Origin: Myxococcus landrumus
Lineage (GTDB): Bacteria > Myxococcota > Myxococcia > Myxococcales > Myxococcaceae
Assembly (NCBI RefSeq): GCF_017301635.1
Contig: NZ_CP071091.1
Coordinates: 6,832,001-6,896,000 of the forward strand
Reading direction: 5' to 3'
DNA length: 64,000 nt
Shown here: positions 35,735-43,923 of the stretch, one piece after another
How the letters are laid out: the number at the start of each line of letters is the position of its first letter
Numbering within the stretch: the first letter of the stretch is position 1
Notes under the pieces: generated by a model
The model's database searches: none
The model's input: only the letters and a program-made list of their open reading frames with translations
Told to the model about the DNA's origin: nothing
Program-made: the position numbers and the translations under genes

Positions 35735-37024
35735 TTACGCGGTCGGCTGCTTCGTCAACGTGCGACGGCGTGGGCCTGCACCGGGCTCTGTTGGCACTTC
35801 ATCGGGAGTGCTCGACGACGGGCGCCGAGTGCCACGGGGCAATGCCGAATCCGTAGAGGGCTCGGAGCGACTCCACATCTCAGTGACAGGGGGGGTGATG
35901 CCTCCTTCGTCGCTCGGCAACTCGAACTCCCAGAGTCCCTCGCTGGCCTCTCCGAGCGCGTGCTGGGCCTCCTGCAACGCCTCCTCGCGCGTGTACCCGC
36001 CCAGCCTCGCCAACTGCGCGCGCAAGACAAGCTCCAACTCGGCCGCCGTCCCAATGCGCTCGGCGGGGGTGCGACACAGCAGCGCGTGGAGGATGTCCCG
36101 GAGCGGCACCGAGAGCCCTTGCGCCGCATGCTCGACATCCTCGGAGCCGTAGGCCATGGCGCACCAGATGGCATCCTCCGCGAACGCGGGCAGCTCCGTC
36201 ACCTCGGAGGCCACCGTGGCCGTGAGCGCGCGTTCCCGTTCCTCCTTCGACAACCGCGCCTCCACCTCTTCGATGCGGACATGCCCCGGGTCGTAGAGGT
36301 GTCGCCCCGTGGCGAACTCCAGCAGCGTCAGCCCCAGGGAGAACAGGTCCGCACGCGCGTCCACCACCTCGCCCAGCAACACCTCGGGTGCCGAGTAGAG
36401 GACTTCACCTTGGGGGCGTGGCAGGGACGTGGCCAGTCGCCCCGAGAGACGAGAGAGCGCCACGCCAAAGTCCGTCAGTCGCACTTCTCCGTGTGGCCCC
36501 AGGCGAATGCGCGCGGGGTTCACGTCCCGGTTGACGATGCCGAGCGCGAAGCCCGCATCATCCTTGCGTGAATGTGCGTAGGACAGGGCCGCCGCGACCT
36601 CCGCGCCCACGTAGAGAATGAACGCCTCGGAGAAGTACCGCCCCCGAGTCTGGGCAACAGCCAGCAGCGTGTTGAGCGACAACCCCTCGACGTTCTCCAT
36701 CGCAACACACAGGCCCATCTCCGACTCGAAGAGGCCATGGACACGCGCGATGCTCGGGTGGCGAAGGTACTGTGCCAACCGGACCTCTTCTTCCAGACGG
36801 GCCCGGGTGCGCTGGTACGCCTCCGTCGCGTCCGCCGCCTTCGGCAGGGGCAGGCACTTGAGCACCACGCATTCCCCGAGGCCCTTGGGCGTGCGGGTCT
36901 GCGCGAGAAGGATTCGCTCTCCAACGCGGCCCTCCCCCAAGTCCCGGAAGAACTCGTAGGAGGTGTCTCCATTGGTGAATAGGACAACGCTCCCGGCAGG
37001 CCGAGAGTCAGGCGGATTGGACAT
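35735..37024 (-). CDS. Ser/Thr kinase-like protein with altered catalytic loop
   Basis: This 429-residue kinase-fold protein has FRDLGEGRVGERILLAQTRT at the nucleotide loop, VVLKCLPLP with the ATP-binding Lys, and LTDFGVALSR for the DFG motif. The catalytic loop reads IVNRDVNPARIRLG: the HRD His is Asn and the usual Lys two residues on is Asn, so activity may be weak or lost. APE is present as YSAPEVLLGE. A Pro/Ser/Thr-rich tail of about 60 residues ends the protein, with no membrane helix. It lies in the integrated element ahead of the toxin operon, separated by 121 bp. It belongs to the kinases that accompany DUF2381 proteins. Confidence 0.8.
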   Translation of the reverse strand: MSNPPDSRPAGSVVLFTNGDTSYEFFRDLGEGRVGERILLAQTRTPKGLGECVVLKCLPLPKAADATEAYQRTRARLEEEVRLAQYLRHPSIARVHGLFESEMGLCVAMENVEGLSLNTLLAVAQTRGRYFSEAFILYVGAEVAAALSYAHSRKDDAGFALGIVNRDVNPARIRLGPHGEVRLTDFGVALSRLSGRLATSLPRPQGEVLYSAPEVLLGEVVDARADLFSLGLTLLEFATGRHLYDPGHVRIEEVEARLSKEERERALTATVASEVTELPAFAEDAIWCAMAYGSEDVEHAAQGLSVPLRDILHALLCRTPAERIGTAAELELVLRAQLARLGGYTREEALQEAQHALGEASEGLWEFELPSDEGGITPPVTEMWSRSEPSTDSALPRGTRRPSSSTPDEVPTEPGAGPRRRTLTKQPTA

Positions 37025-37138
37025 GGGCTGGAAGCTCCGAGTGCCCGCGCGAGAGGGATTCGCGCAAAGGCAGACTCAAGGTACTGCCAGCCCTTCCTGA
37101 CTTGAACGACGTAATAGGTCCAACAAAGGTCGAATTAT

Positions 37139-37157
37139 TATTCACCCGGAGTGAATA
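37139..37157. promoter_or_regulatory. Inverted repeat between the two element kinases
   Basis: TATTCAC (37139-37145) and GTGAATA (37151-37157) are perfect arms around CCGGA. They lie in a locally AT-rich 179-bp gap between the kinase genes, 115 bp upstream of the start at 37024. The site may be an operator or promoter element for that kinase. Confidence 0.4.
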
Positions 37158-37203
37158 CGGAAGGGCCCATTTTGAAAACTCCCTTTACGTTTCTAGAGGG
37201 AAA

Positions 37204-39036
37204 CTAGGGCCAGCGCTCGACTGCGTAGGCAGGAAGACTTCGTCCCACCACCGCCGCCCCTGGCGTGGACCAATTCTCCTTCTCAACGTACCCCCGCTTA
37301 CCCAAGACGATGCAGACGGGCACGGTGCGGCCATCGGGGAGGCGGGCTTCCGAGTAGCGCCCCACGAGAAACTCTCCGCCCGTCCAGAGGTAGCCAGAGA
37401 GCCGCGTTCCTTCAGGGAGTCCGCGCACGTCGCTGATGTTCACTACTCCGGTGACCGGGCCGTCGGCATAGGAACCTGCTTCACCAATGTCCCCGGGTTG
37501 GCGGGTGTCCAAGGTCAACATCACCGAATCACCGACCCGTATGCGCAAGCCGTTCTTGTTGCCTCTGTTGAACATGGCATCGCGTGCCTCCGAAGGGCAG
37601 TCACTGGGGTCGGGCCGAACTTGGGCACCAGGGCAACCCATGGACAGCGCCACGACGGCGGTCACCCCCGCACACGTCTTGAGGAACCCAGCCCACGGTG
37701 ACGGCGGCCAGCTCTGGCGGGAGGCCAGGGCCTTCGGCTTCCTGGAGGTGGACTCGACGGGAGGGAGCATCGGAGCGGGAGCGCGCTTCACGGGAGGGCT
37801 TTCTTTCTCGACAGGTGCAGGAGGGGGCAACGCTACCCCAGGGGACGACGCCAAGGGGGATGGGGGCACGGAAGGAGACAGAGATGCAGCAGGGCCAGCA
37901 TCCCGCACCGTGGGGGCCGCAAGAGGCGCGCTGGGCCTCTCCGCGACTGGGGTGGGGCGCAGGGCCATGTAGCCCGCCAGCGAGGCCACAACGAGCGCCA
38001 GGACGGCCACAGCGCCCGCCACGAGCCGCCCTGGGGGCTGCTTCGACACAGGCGCCGGGGCATCCTCCTGGGGGATGTCGTTGTGGGGTGCCTCGGAGGC
38101 AAGCGGAAGCTGGGGCTTCGGGACATGAAGGGGCACCGTCCACGCCTCGCCCCCTTCCGACAGCAACGCCTCCAGTTCGCGCCGCATGACTTCGGCCGTG
38201 GGGGCGCGCTTCTCAGGCTGACGGTCGATGAAGTGCATCGCCGCCGCGCTCAGCGACTCGGGTACGCGCGCGTTCAACGCATGGGGGGCCGGGGGAGGCC
38301 ACTGGGCGCCCACCATGGTTCGTGGCGCTGCACTCTCGGGCTGGGGATTCGTCAGCACGTCATAGAGGCAGACGCCCAACGCGTACACGTCGTCCGTTGC
38401 CTTGAAGTCGTAGCGAGCGTCGTGTTCGTCCCCATGCTCACGGAGGAAGCGCGCCGCCTCGGGAGAGCGGTAGCGGCGAGTGCCGGGGGGCAAGGGCGTG
38501 TCCGTCAGCTCCGGCGCGAGCATGTAGTCCCCCGCGCTGAAGTCGAGGACGAAGGGCTCACCATCCGCCGCACGCACGAGGATGTTCCCCAGCTTCAAGT
38601 CCCGGTGAAAGACGCCGCGCGCATGGAGATGGGCCAAGGCTCCCGCGAGCTTGCCGAAGACCCGGACCACTTCATGCGCGGTGGGGTGCGTCTTCTCGAC
38701 CCACTCCCCCAAGGTGTAGCCCTCGACGTAGTCCACCGCGACGTAGAGCCAGCCCTCGGACGGGTGAGGCCAACGCCCATGCGCGTGAACCCTCACGACA
38801 TTGGGATGCCCACTCACCTGGGACAGACAGACCATCTCCCGCAACAACCGCGCGTCGGTCTGCTCTGCGTCTCCACTACTGGCCCGGTGCATGGCCATCT
38901 TCATCGCGAAGCGGTGGCCTTCTTTCTCCACGAGGTAGACGGCGCCGAAGCTGCCCGCGCCCAGCGGCTTCACGATGCGCCAGCCGTCCACCGTCTGCCC
39001 GGGTTGCAGGTGCGCTGGGCTCAGTCCAATCAACAT
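37204..39036 (-). CDS. Ser/Thr protein kinase with C-terminal membrane-linked domain
   Basis: This 610-residue kinase has a complete Hanks core at about residues 18-290: LGAGSFGAVYLV, FAMKMAMHR, HRDLKLGNIL, LDFSAG in place of DFG, and RYRSPEA. The DFS substitution is seen in this myxobacterial subgroup. A membrane helix follows near residues 335-357. After a Pro/Ser-rich stretch comes a second hydrophobic segment, TCAGVTAVVALSMGC, that resembles a lipoprotein signal. It precedes a roughly 140-residue domain with VRGLPEGTRLSGYLWTGGEF. That layout suggests an old kinase-lipoprotein fusion. The gene starts 11 bp after the DUF2381 gene and is in one operon with it. Confidence 0.85.
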   Translation of the reverse strand: MLIGLSPAHLQPGQTVDGWRIVKPLGAGSFGAVYLVEKEGHRFAMKMAMHRASSGDAEQTDARLLREMVCLSQVSGHPNVVRVHAHGRWPHPSEGWLYVAVDYVEGYTLGEWVEKTHPTAHEVVRVFGKLAGALAHLHARGVFHRDLKLGNILVRAADGEPFVLDFSAGDYMLAPELTDTPLPPGTRRYRSPEAARFLREHGDEHDARYDFKATDDVYALGVCLYDVLTNPQPESAAPRTMVGAQWPPPAPHALNARVPESLSAAAMHFIDRQPEKRAPTAEVMRRELEALLSEGGEAWTVPLHVPKPQLPLASEAPHNDIPQEDAPAPVSKQPPGRLVAGAVAVLALVVASLAGYMALRPTPVAERPSAPLAAPTVRDAGPAASLSPSVPPSPLASSPGVALPPPAPVEKESPPVKRAPAPMLPPVESTSRKPKALASRQSWPPSPWAGFLKTCAGVTAVVALSMGCPGAQVRPDPSDCPSEARDAMFNRGNKNGLRIRVGDSVMLTLDTRQPGDIGEAGSYADGPVTGVVNISDVRGLPEGTRLSGYLWTGGEFLVGRYSEARLPDGRTVPVCIVLGKRGYVEKENWSTPGAAVVGRSLPAYAVERWP

Positions 39037-39047
39037 GGAAAGCGGTT

Positions 39048-39992
39048 CTAGAATGCAAAGCGAGGAATGAGAAGGCGCTGCCCACCCGCACTGTCGCGCA
39101 GCTCCAAGCGGAGGACCGCCCCCGAAGGCCAGTTGGGCGCCCCGGTCTCGACCACCACGAGGGCAGCCCCACCCGGTTCAATCCGAGGCTCCTTCATGCG
39201 CACCGCGAGCACGTTGATGCGCTCACCGCTTGTGGCCATGGAGAGCCGAGCTTCCACTGGCGTCCATGCGTCAGAGCCGGTGTTGCGAACCCGAAGGGCG
39301 ACGGCCCCCCATCCACTTGAGAGGTACGTCACAACATCCCGAGCGACTAAGTCGCTCCCGCCCTGAGACAGCAAGCTCTCAGGGCTTTCAGCCTTGACCC
39401 CTCTCTTGTCCAGCAAGCCCGCGAAGATCATTCCTGCCGGGCCACTCGCCACGGTGCGGACGCGAAGTGCTTCCAACTCGGCATCCTTGGCCGAACAGGC
39501 CGCGCGCACCTCGTCCAGCTCAGCCTGAATCGCTTCTGCGGTACGGGGCAGGCGAGCCACCATCACCTGCGTGTCCACCTCGGACGGGCGTGTGACGAGC
39601 GAGAACACGACGCGGGAAGGGGCAGCACCATCCGCGAAGGGAATGGTCAGCTCGACACTCCGTCCGGGCCCCAGTTCCAGCGCGGGCTTGAGCACGACGC
39701 TACGACCGTTGACCTCGAACAGCGCGAGTCTGCCCCCCGAGTCCTCTAGCACCACCGCGTTCCGGTCCACAGGCGAGTCGAACTCCAGGGCCGTGAGGTA
39801 GTCCGGAGCAACGTGCAGCTCCACGGGCTTGTCAGCGGTGGCGACCGAGAGCGACACCCGGCGCCGCTTCATCTCCCGCCCGCGTAGTGCCTCCTGGGGC
39901 TGTGCCATGGCCGAGAACCCCGTCAGAAGCACGAGGGGCAGGGCAAGTCGGGCAAGCGACTGGAGCGCGCGCAGGGGACTTCCGAAGGGCAT
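39048..39992 (-). CDS. DUF2381 family secreted protein
   Basis: This 314-residue protein starts MPFGSPLRALQSLARLALPL with a signal peptide cleaved near AMA-QPQE. It matches the DUF2381 (TIGR02268) paralogous family of Myxococcaceae: PVELHVAPDYLTALEFDSPV, then LFEVNGRSVVLKPALELGPG, and the ending GAVLRLELRDSAGGQRLLIP. The family is usually paired with Ser/Thr kinases, as here, with a kinase gene 11 bp downstream. Its role is unknown; an envelope sensor or ligand for the kinase is a reasonable guess. The ATG at 39992 is chosen because the upstream extension to 40139 lacks a signal peptide. Confidence 0.85.
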   Translation of the reverse strand: MPFGSPLRALQSLARLALPLVLLTGFSAMAQPQEALRGREMKRRRVSLSVATADKPVELHVAPDYLTALEFDSPVDRNAVVLEDSGGRLALFEVNGRSVVLKPALELGPGRSVELTIPFADGAAPSRVVFSLVTRPSEVDTQVMVARLPRTAEAIQAELDEVRAACSAKDAELEALRVRTVASGPAGMIFAGLLDKRGVKAESPESLLSQGGSDLVARDVVTYLSSGWGAVALRVRNTGSDAWTPVEARLSMATSGERINVLAVRMKEPRIEPGGAALVVVETGAPNWPSGAVLRLELRDSAGGQRLLIPRFAF

Positions 39993-40515
39993 GGTGGAAC
40001 CGTACCAGGAAGCACACGACTTCCAGTCACTCTCTGCCTGCCCTTGAGTGCTGGGAGTTCGGCATAGCGCAAGAATCCATCGCAAATGCCGGGGAGCGTC
40101 CCTCAAAACACCCCATCGCTCGAAGCACGCGCTCTCCATGGGGTTTCGTTCAGGAAATTCTCAAACTACCGCGCCACGCTGAACACATCGCCACTGGGGC
40201 CTGGCGGTTTTTCACTGAGTTTTTTCAGCGTCTACCACCGCCAAGCAAGGTTCAGAGGGGGGCCTCCAGTGGAAATCCGAGCCAGGGGGGCTATCCCAGA
40301 CACGTCTGAATCACTCCAAGTGACACGCCACTTCACGCAAAGACATCAATCGCCCTCAGACGAGACTAAAAAACACCGAACGAGATCGGCGCACGAAAAA
40401 ACTGCGGAATCCACAGCATCTATAGAGGGTGAGGACGCCTCAAACGCGACCAACAGGGTCAGCGGTGCCAGCCGCAGAAAGTGTCCCCAAAAAGGAAGTT
40501 AGAGGAGACCAACGC
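39993..40515. other. Central intergenic region of the integrated element
   Basis: This 523-bp gap separates the minus-strand cargo from the plus-strand replication and integration genes, so it must hold divergent promoters. Parts are AT-richer than the chromosome (CTGAGTTTTTTCAGC near 40216 and runs of A near 40370). An open frame of 138 codons at 40086-40502 shows no family features. I see no repressor gene here. Confidence 0.5.
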
Positions 40516-40752
40516 ATGCTTGAGCAGGTTGAGCAGTACCGCCCCCACGTCATCGCCGCTCTCACCAACGCCGCGTCCCACGGGCTCACCGTGAAGGAGC
40601 TGTGCGGCGCGCTCGGAGCAGGAGAGCAAGCCATCCGCCGTTGCCTCGCGGCCCTCATGCTGGCTGGCATGGTGCGTGAGACCGCTCGGTACACACCCGG
40701 CGCTCGTGGCGCGGTGCCTCGGGTCTACAGCCTTGCCGCGAGGGCAGCATGA
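40516..40752 (+). CDS. Small winged-helix DNA-binding protein
   Basis: This 78-residue protein reads as one winged helix: HVIAALTNAASHGLTVKELC, AGEQAIRRCLAALMLAGMVR and a short wing ARYTPGARGAVPRVYSL. GAGGAG stands 8 nt before the ATG at 40516. Its stop overlaps an ATG at 40749, but the next supported gene starts at 41064 after the repeat cluster. It may control the element's replication genes or bind the repeats downstream of it. An upstream frame extension to 40429 is unsupported. Confidence 0.7.
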   Translation: MLEQVEQYRPHVIAALTNAASHGLTVKELCGALGAGEQAIRRCLAALMLAGMVRETARYTPGARGAVPRVYSLAARAA

Positions 40753-40780
40753 GCGCGCGATGCCCCCTGCCCCGTCACGG

Positions 40781-40947
40781 TCATGACGGAATGACTGACG
40801 GACAGTGGTCCCTGCTCTCTCTTCTCTCTCTTCTTCTTAGGAGTGAGAGAACTCCGTCATTCCGTCATGAAGAGGGGGGCTTTCAGAGGAGAAATGGCCA
40901 TGACCGAGCTGTGACGGACCCAACACGCGTCCGTCATTCCGTCACGA
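40781..40947. repeat. Iteron-like cluster of TCCGTCA repeats
   Basis: TCCGTCATTCCGTCATGA at 40853-40870 and TCCGTCATTCCGTCACGA at 40930-40947 are direct copies. The inverted copy TCATGACGGAATGAC lies at 40781-40795, with further half-sites TGACGGA at 40796-40802 and 40912-40918. The cluster sits just before the primase-like gene, where a replication origin or operator is expected. It fills most of the 311-bp gap 40753-41063. Confidence 0.65.
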
Positions 40948-41063
40948 AAGCGCCCGAGACTCATCGCCTGCCTCAGTCAGCCACGAAGCCCCCCTGCGCC
41001 GCCGCTCCTGAACAACACCGCGCCGGTGCCGTGCCTCCATCGAGCCCCCCTGGACTGGTTCCC

Positions 41064-42179
41064 ATGACCTGGACGCTCTGCATTACCCCCTCGCGCTATG
41101 ACTCGGACCAGCTCTCCGTCATGGAGTTCTCGTCCATTGATGACCTCATGTCGGAGTTCTTCGAGGACGCGATGGACCCGACGCTTCGCACAGAGAAGGA
41201 CGGTCACGCCGTCATCCCCGCGAAGCCCTCCCCACCTCGCGCGGATGGGCTCTACGAAGGCAAGGCGGGCCTCCCGACCCCTACGCCCTACCGGCGCAAT
41301 GCGAACTTCTCTCACGTCAGCTTGGCTGTCGTGGACTTCGACTGCGAGGAACAGTCCGCACTGGATTCGTGGCTCGCGAGTCTGCGCCAGCGTGGCCTCT
41401 GGTTCATCACGTACCCGACCCACTCCTACGGGAACCCCGTCAAACCTATCCGCTACCGCGTCGCATTGCCATTCAGCGAACCCGTGCCCGTCGGGTCACC
41501 CAGCCGGTGGGCTGACCGCCTCTGGCCACGCCTCATGGAGTTCTTGGGGCTCGCCGCGCAAGCCACCGCCGCGTTGAAGGCGGATGCGTCCTGCAAGGAC
41601 GTGGCGCGGCTCTACTACCTCCCGAGCTGGAACCCCGCGAACGCCAGTCCTCGCCCCACCCCGGAGCATCACCGAGGTCAGCCACTCAACGTGGAAGCGA
41701 TGTTCGGTCCCATTCTGCGCCAGCCGTTTGCCCTCTACGTCGAGCGTCCCAACGCGCAGCAGGTCACTGGGGCCGCCTCCGTGGACATCCCGGTCATTCG
41801 CAAGCGACTGAGTCGCTTCAAGCGAAAGGGCTACTGCCAGGTCATCGCGCAGATGGACGCGGGGGAAGTCCTCATGGCCGATGGTCAGCGCCACGGGGGC
41901 ATTAACCGGCTGACGGAGATGCTGGCCAGGGTTGCCTCGCCCGATGAAAGCTCGGAGAGCCTTCTCGCCATCGCCCAGCGCTCACTCGATGCGCTCGGCA
42001 AGCTGGAGCCCTCCCGCGACGTCTGGGGCGAAGCACTCCGCGGATTGGACGGCGCACGCGCCAAGCTCCAGCAGTGGGACCTTCAGCAGAAGGCGAATCG
42101 GGAAGCTGAACAGGCAGCATGGCGCCGGACTCGCTTGCTCGTGGCCACGTCGAACCACCGAAGCGGGAGCGCCCAGTGA
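41064..42179 (+). CDS. Primase-like replication protein
   Basis: This 371-residue protein has the layout of plasmid or phage primase-polymerases. It has an opening MTWTLCITPSRYDSDQ, SLAVVDFDCEEQSALDSWLA with metal-binding acids, and the signature FITYPTHSYGNPVKPIRYRV followed by ALPFSEPVPVG. CKDVARLYYLPSW and HRGQPLN also fit. It should make primers or start replication of the excised element together with the helicase next door. The start at 41064 begins the family region; the ATG at 40749, coupled to the previous stop, would add 105 low-quality residues over the repeat cluster. It overlaps the helicase gene by 4 bp (GTGA). Confidence 0.75.
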   Translation: MTWTLCITPSRYDSDQLSVMEFSSIDDLMSEFFEDAMDPTLRTEKDGHAVIPAKPSPPRADGLYEGKAGLPTPTPYRRNANFSHVSLAVVDFDCEEQSALDSWLASLRQRGLWFITYPTHSYGNPVKPIRYRVALPFSEPVPVGSPSRWADRLWPRLMEFLGLAAQATAALKADASCKDVARLYYLPSWNPANASPRPTPEHHRGQPLNVEAMFGPILRQPFALYVERPNAQQVTGAASVDIPVIRKRLSRFKRKGYCQVIAQMDAGEVLMADGQRHGGINRLTEMLARVASPDESSESLLAIAQRSLDALGKLEPSRDVWGEALRGLDGARAKLQQWDLQQKANREAEQAAWRRTRLLVATSNHRSGSAQ

Positions 42180-43699
42180 CTCCGAGCTGCCCTCCTGAAA
42201 CCGAGGTCACATCGGTTGCCGACTACGAAGCGGCGCGCGCCGACGTGGCGAAGACTCCTCTGGTGAAGGTCGTCCCCCTGGAGCGCTACCTCGCGCGCAG
42301 GCCCGGTGGACACTCCTTCAATTCGGACCTCCTCACCCAGAAGGCAGCAGAGGACTACCTGATGCTTCGGGGCCTCCTGCCCTCGCGCGACACATGGCCC
42401 CGAGGAGCCAGCCCCCTGGCCATATCGCCCGACGTGCCGAAGCTGTGCATCGGAGTGATGGGGCTCGAATGCCGCCCCAACGCGCCGGAGCTGTTGCTGC
42501 GCGAGGACGAGACGTTCGCGGTCAACACCTGGGAGGCGCCAACGCTCACCCCTACGCCGGGGGAATGGCCCGACGTGCGACGCGTCCTTCTCTGGCTCGC
42601 GGAGGATGAAGCCGGGCTCGATTGGCTCCTGAATTGGATTGCATTCAAGGTGCAGAACCCCGGCTCCAGGCCCGGAACCGCCGTCCTGCTTCAAGGCCCG
42701 CCGGGCACCGGGAAGAACGTGCTCTATCGCATCGTTGCGCACCTGCTCGGCCCAGCGAACTGCGTGCAGATTGGGGAGGCAGACCTCGCCAAGCCCTATA
42801 ACCACCACTACGCCACGAAGCTGTTGGTCTTCGCGAATGAGCTGCTCGACAACCACAAGCGCGGTGGGTCGCTGGGCGATGGGCTCAAGGCGACCATCAC
42901 CGATAGCGAGGTGTTCCTTGAGAACAAGGGCGTTGCCCGTACCCTCGCGGTCAATCGCGTCGCGCTCCTCGCGGCGACCAACCGCACCAAGCCCATCGAG
43001 CTTGAGGAGAGCGACCGGCGTTGGACCGTCTTCCACAACAAGACGAAGCCTGCCGAGTACCAACACACCAACCTGGGAATGACTCACCGAGACTTCCTGG
43101 AAGCTCTCCATGCTCCGGGCTCGGATGACACCTTCACCCTGGAGTTCATGCGGCAAGTAGCCGCCTTCGCCTACGAGATGAACACCCGCGAGGTGGACCT
43201 CCGACGAGTCCGCCGCCCACACGAGAACGAATCTCGCGTGGAGCTTCAGCAGCTCAGCGCGCCTGTAACGGAGCAGTTCCTACGAGAACTCGGTGAGAGC
43301 CCCGACCCAGACCATCAGATTCGCGATTGGGCAATGCTGGTGCCTCACGCCGCCTCGACCTGGCATGCCCCTCCGGGTCCCCGAGTCGGCAAGACCAAAG
43401 CGTTCGTGAACGATGCCCTCTTCGCGGCAATCGTGGGGTTCTGCAAGGTTGTCGGCCAGAAGCATCCTCCCCAGAAGCGGACGTTCCTGAACTCGTTGAA
43501 GGCGGCGGGCTGGGTTGAGCAACGCGACAGCAAGTCTCGGGGCTGGCTCCCTCCGTGGCACGCGACAGGTGGCGACGCGCCAGCCCACGAAGGCTCGAAG
43601 GTCGTTCCCCTCACCCCACTAAGGGAACCATCCGCTCCCGGCCCATCCAGTGCGACTCCCTTCGTGCGTCACCAGCCTTTCCAAACCGAGCGCTCCTGA
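42176..43699 (+). CDS. SF3-type (DUF5906/D5-like) replicative helicase
   Basis: This 507-residue protein starts at the GTG at 42176, coupled to the previous stop and preceded by GGGAG. It carries an SF3 helicase core: Walker A GPPGTGKN at about residues 174-181, Walker B LLVFANELLDN, and motif C RVALLAATNR followed by an arginine finger in ESDRRWTVF. Such proteins unwind DNA in phage P4-like satellites and related elements. It follows the primase-like protein, and together they form a replication module. An ATG at 42119 would overlap the previous gene by 61 bp and is less likely. Confidence 0.85.
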   Translation: MTPSCPPETEVTSVADYEAARADVAKTPLVKVVPLERYLARRPGGHSFNSDLLTQKAAEDYLMLRGLLPSRDTWPRGASPLAISPDVPKLCIGVMGLECRPNAPELLLREDETFAVNTWEAPTLTPTPGEWPDVRRVLLWLAEDEAGLDWLLNWIAFKVQNPGSRPGTAVLLQGPPGTGKNVLYRIVAHLLGPANCVQIGEADLAKPYNHHYATKLLVFANELLDNHKRGGSLGDGLKATITDSEVFLENKGVARTLAVNRVALLAATNRTKPIELEESDRRWTVFHNKTKPAEYQHTNLGMTHRDFLEALHAPGSDDTFTLEFMRQVAAFAYEMNTREVDLRRVRRPHENESRVELQQLSAPVTEQFLRELGESPDPDHQIRDWAMLVPHAASTWHAPPGPRVGKTKAFVNDALFAAIVGFCKVVGQKHPPQKRTFLNSLKAAGWVEQRDSKSRGWLPPWHATGGDAPAHEGSKVVPLTPLREPSAPGPSSATPFVRHQPFQTERS

Positions 43700-43923
43700 T
43701 GAACTCATGCCCGCCCTACAGCTCCCTTGGGGGACCTGACTTCCTCACCGTGGAAGAAGCCGCCGTGCTCCTGCGCGTGAACCGGAAGACGCTCTACGAG
43801 GCCATCCGGCTCGGGCAGGTGCCTGGAGTCATGCGCCTCGGAAGAGTCCTCCGCATCCGCCGAAGTACCCTGGTAGAATGGCAGTCGGGTAACAGCGGTC
43901 CTGCGCTCGGAGAGAAGTCATGA
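43699..43923 (+). CDS. Excisionase-like MerR/AlpA-type DNA-binding protein
   Basis: This 74-residue protein is a single winged helix-turn-helix: FLTVEEAAVLLRVNRKTLYE, then IRLGQVPGVMRLGRVLRIRR and STLVEWQSG. This is the HTH_17/excisionase form. It overlaps the helicase stop by 1 bp and the integrase start by 4 bp (ATGA), so the three are translated together. Its likely job is to direct the integrase to excision. The short length is normal. Confidence 0.85.
   Translation: MNSCPPYSSLGGPDFLTVEEAAVLLRVNRKTLYEAIRLGQVPGVMRLGRVLRIRRSTLVEWQSGNSGPALGEKS

Noticed and set aside
40086-40502. 138-codon open frame in the central gap of the integrated element
   Set aside because: No ribosome site, no motif and a biased composition. 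The region is better explained as divergent promoter DNA.
40749-41063. N-terminal extension of the primase-like gene from an ATG overlapping the previous stop
   Set aside because: The added 105 residues have no family character and coincide with the repeat cluster, so 41064 is preferred. It is not fully excluded because of the ATGA overlap.
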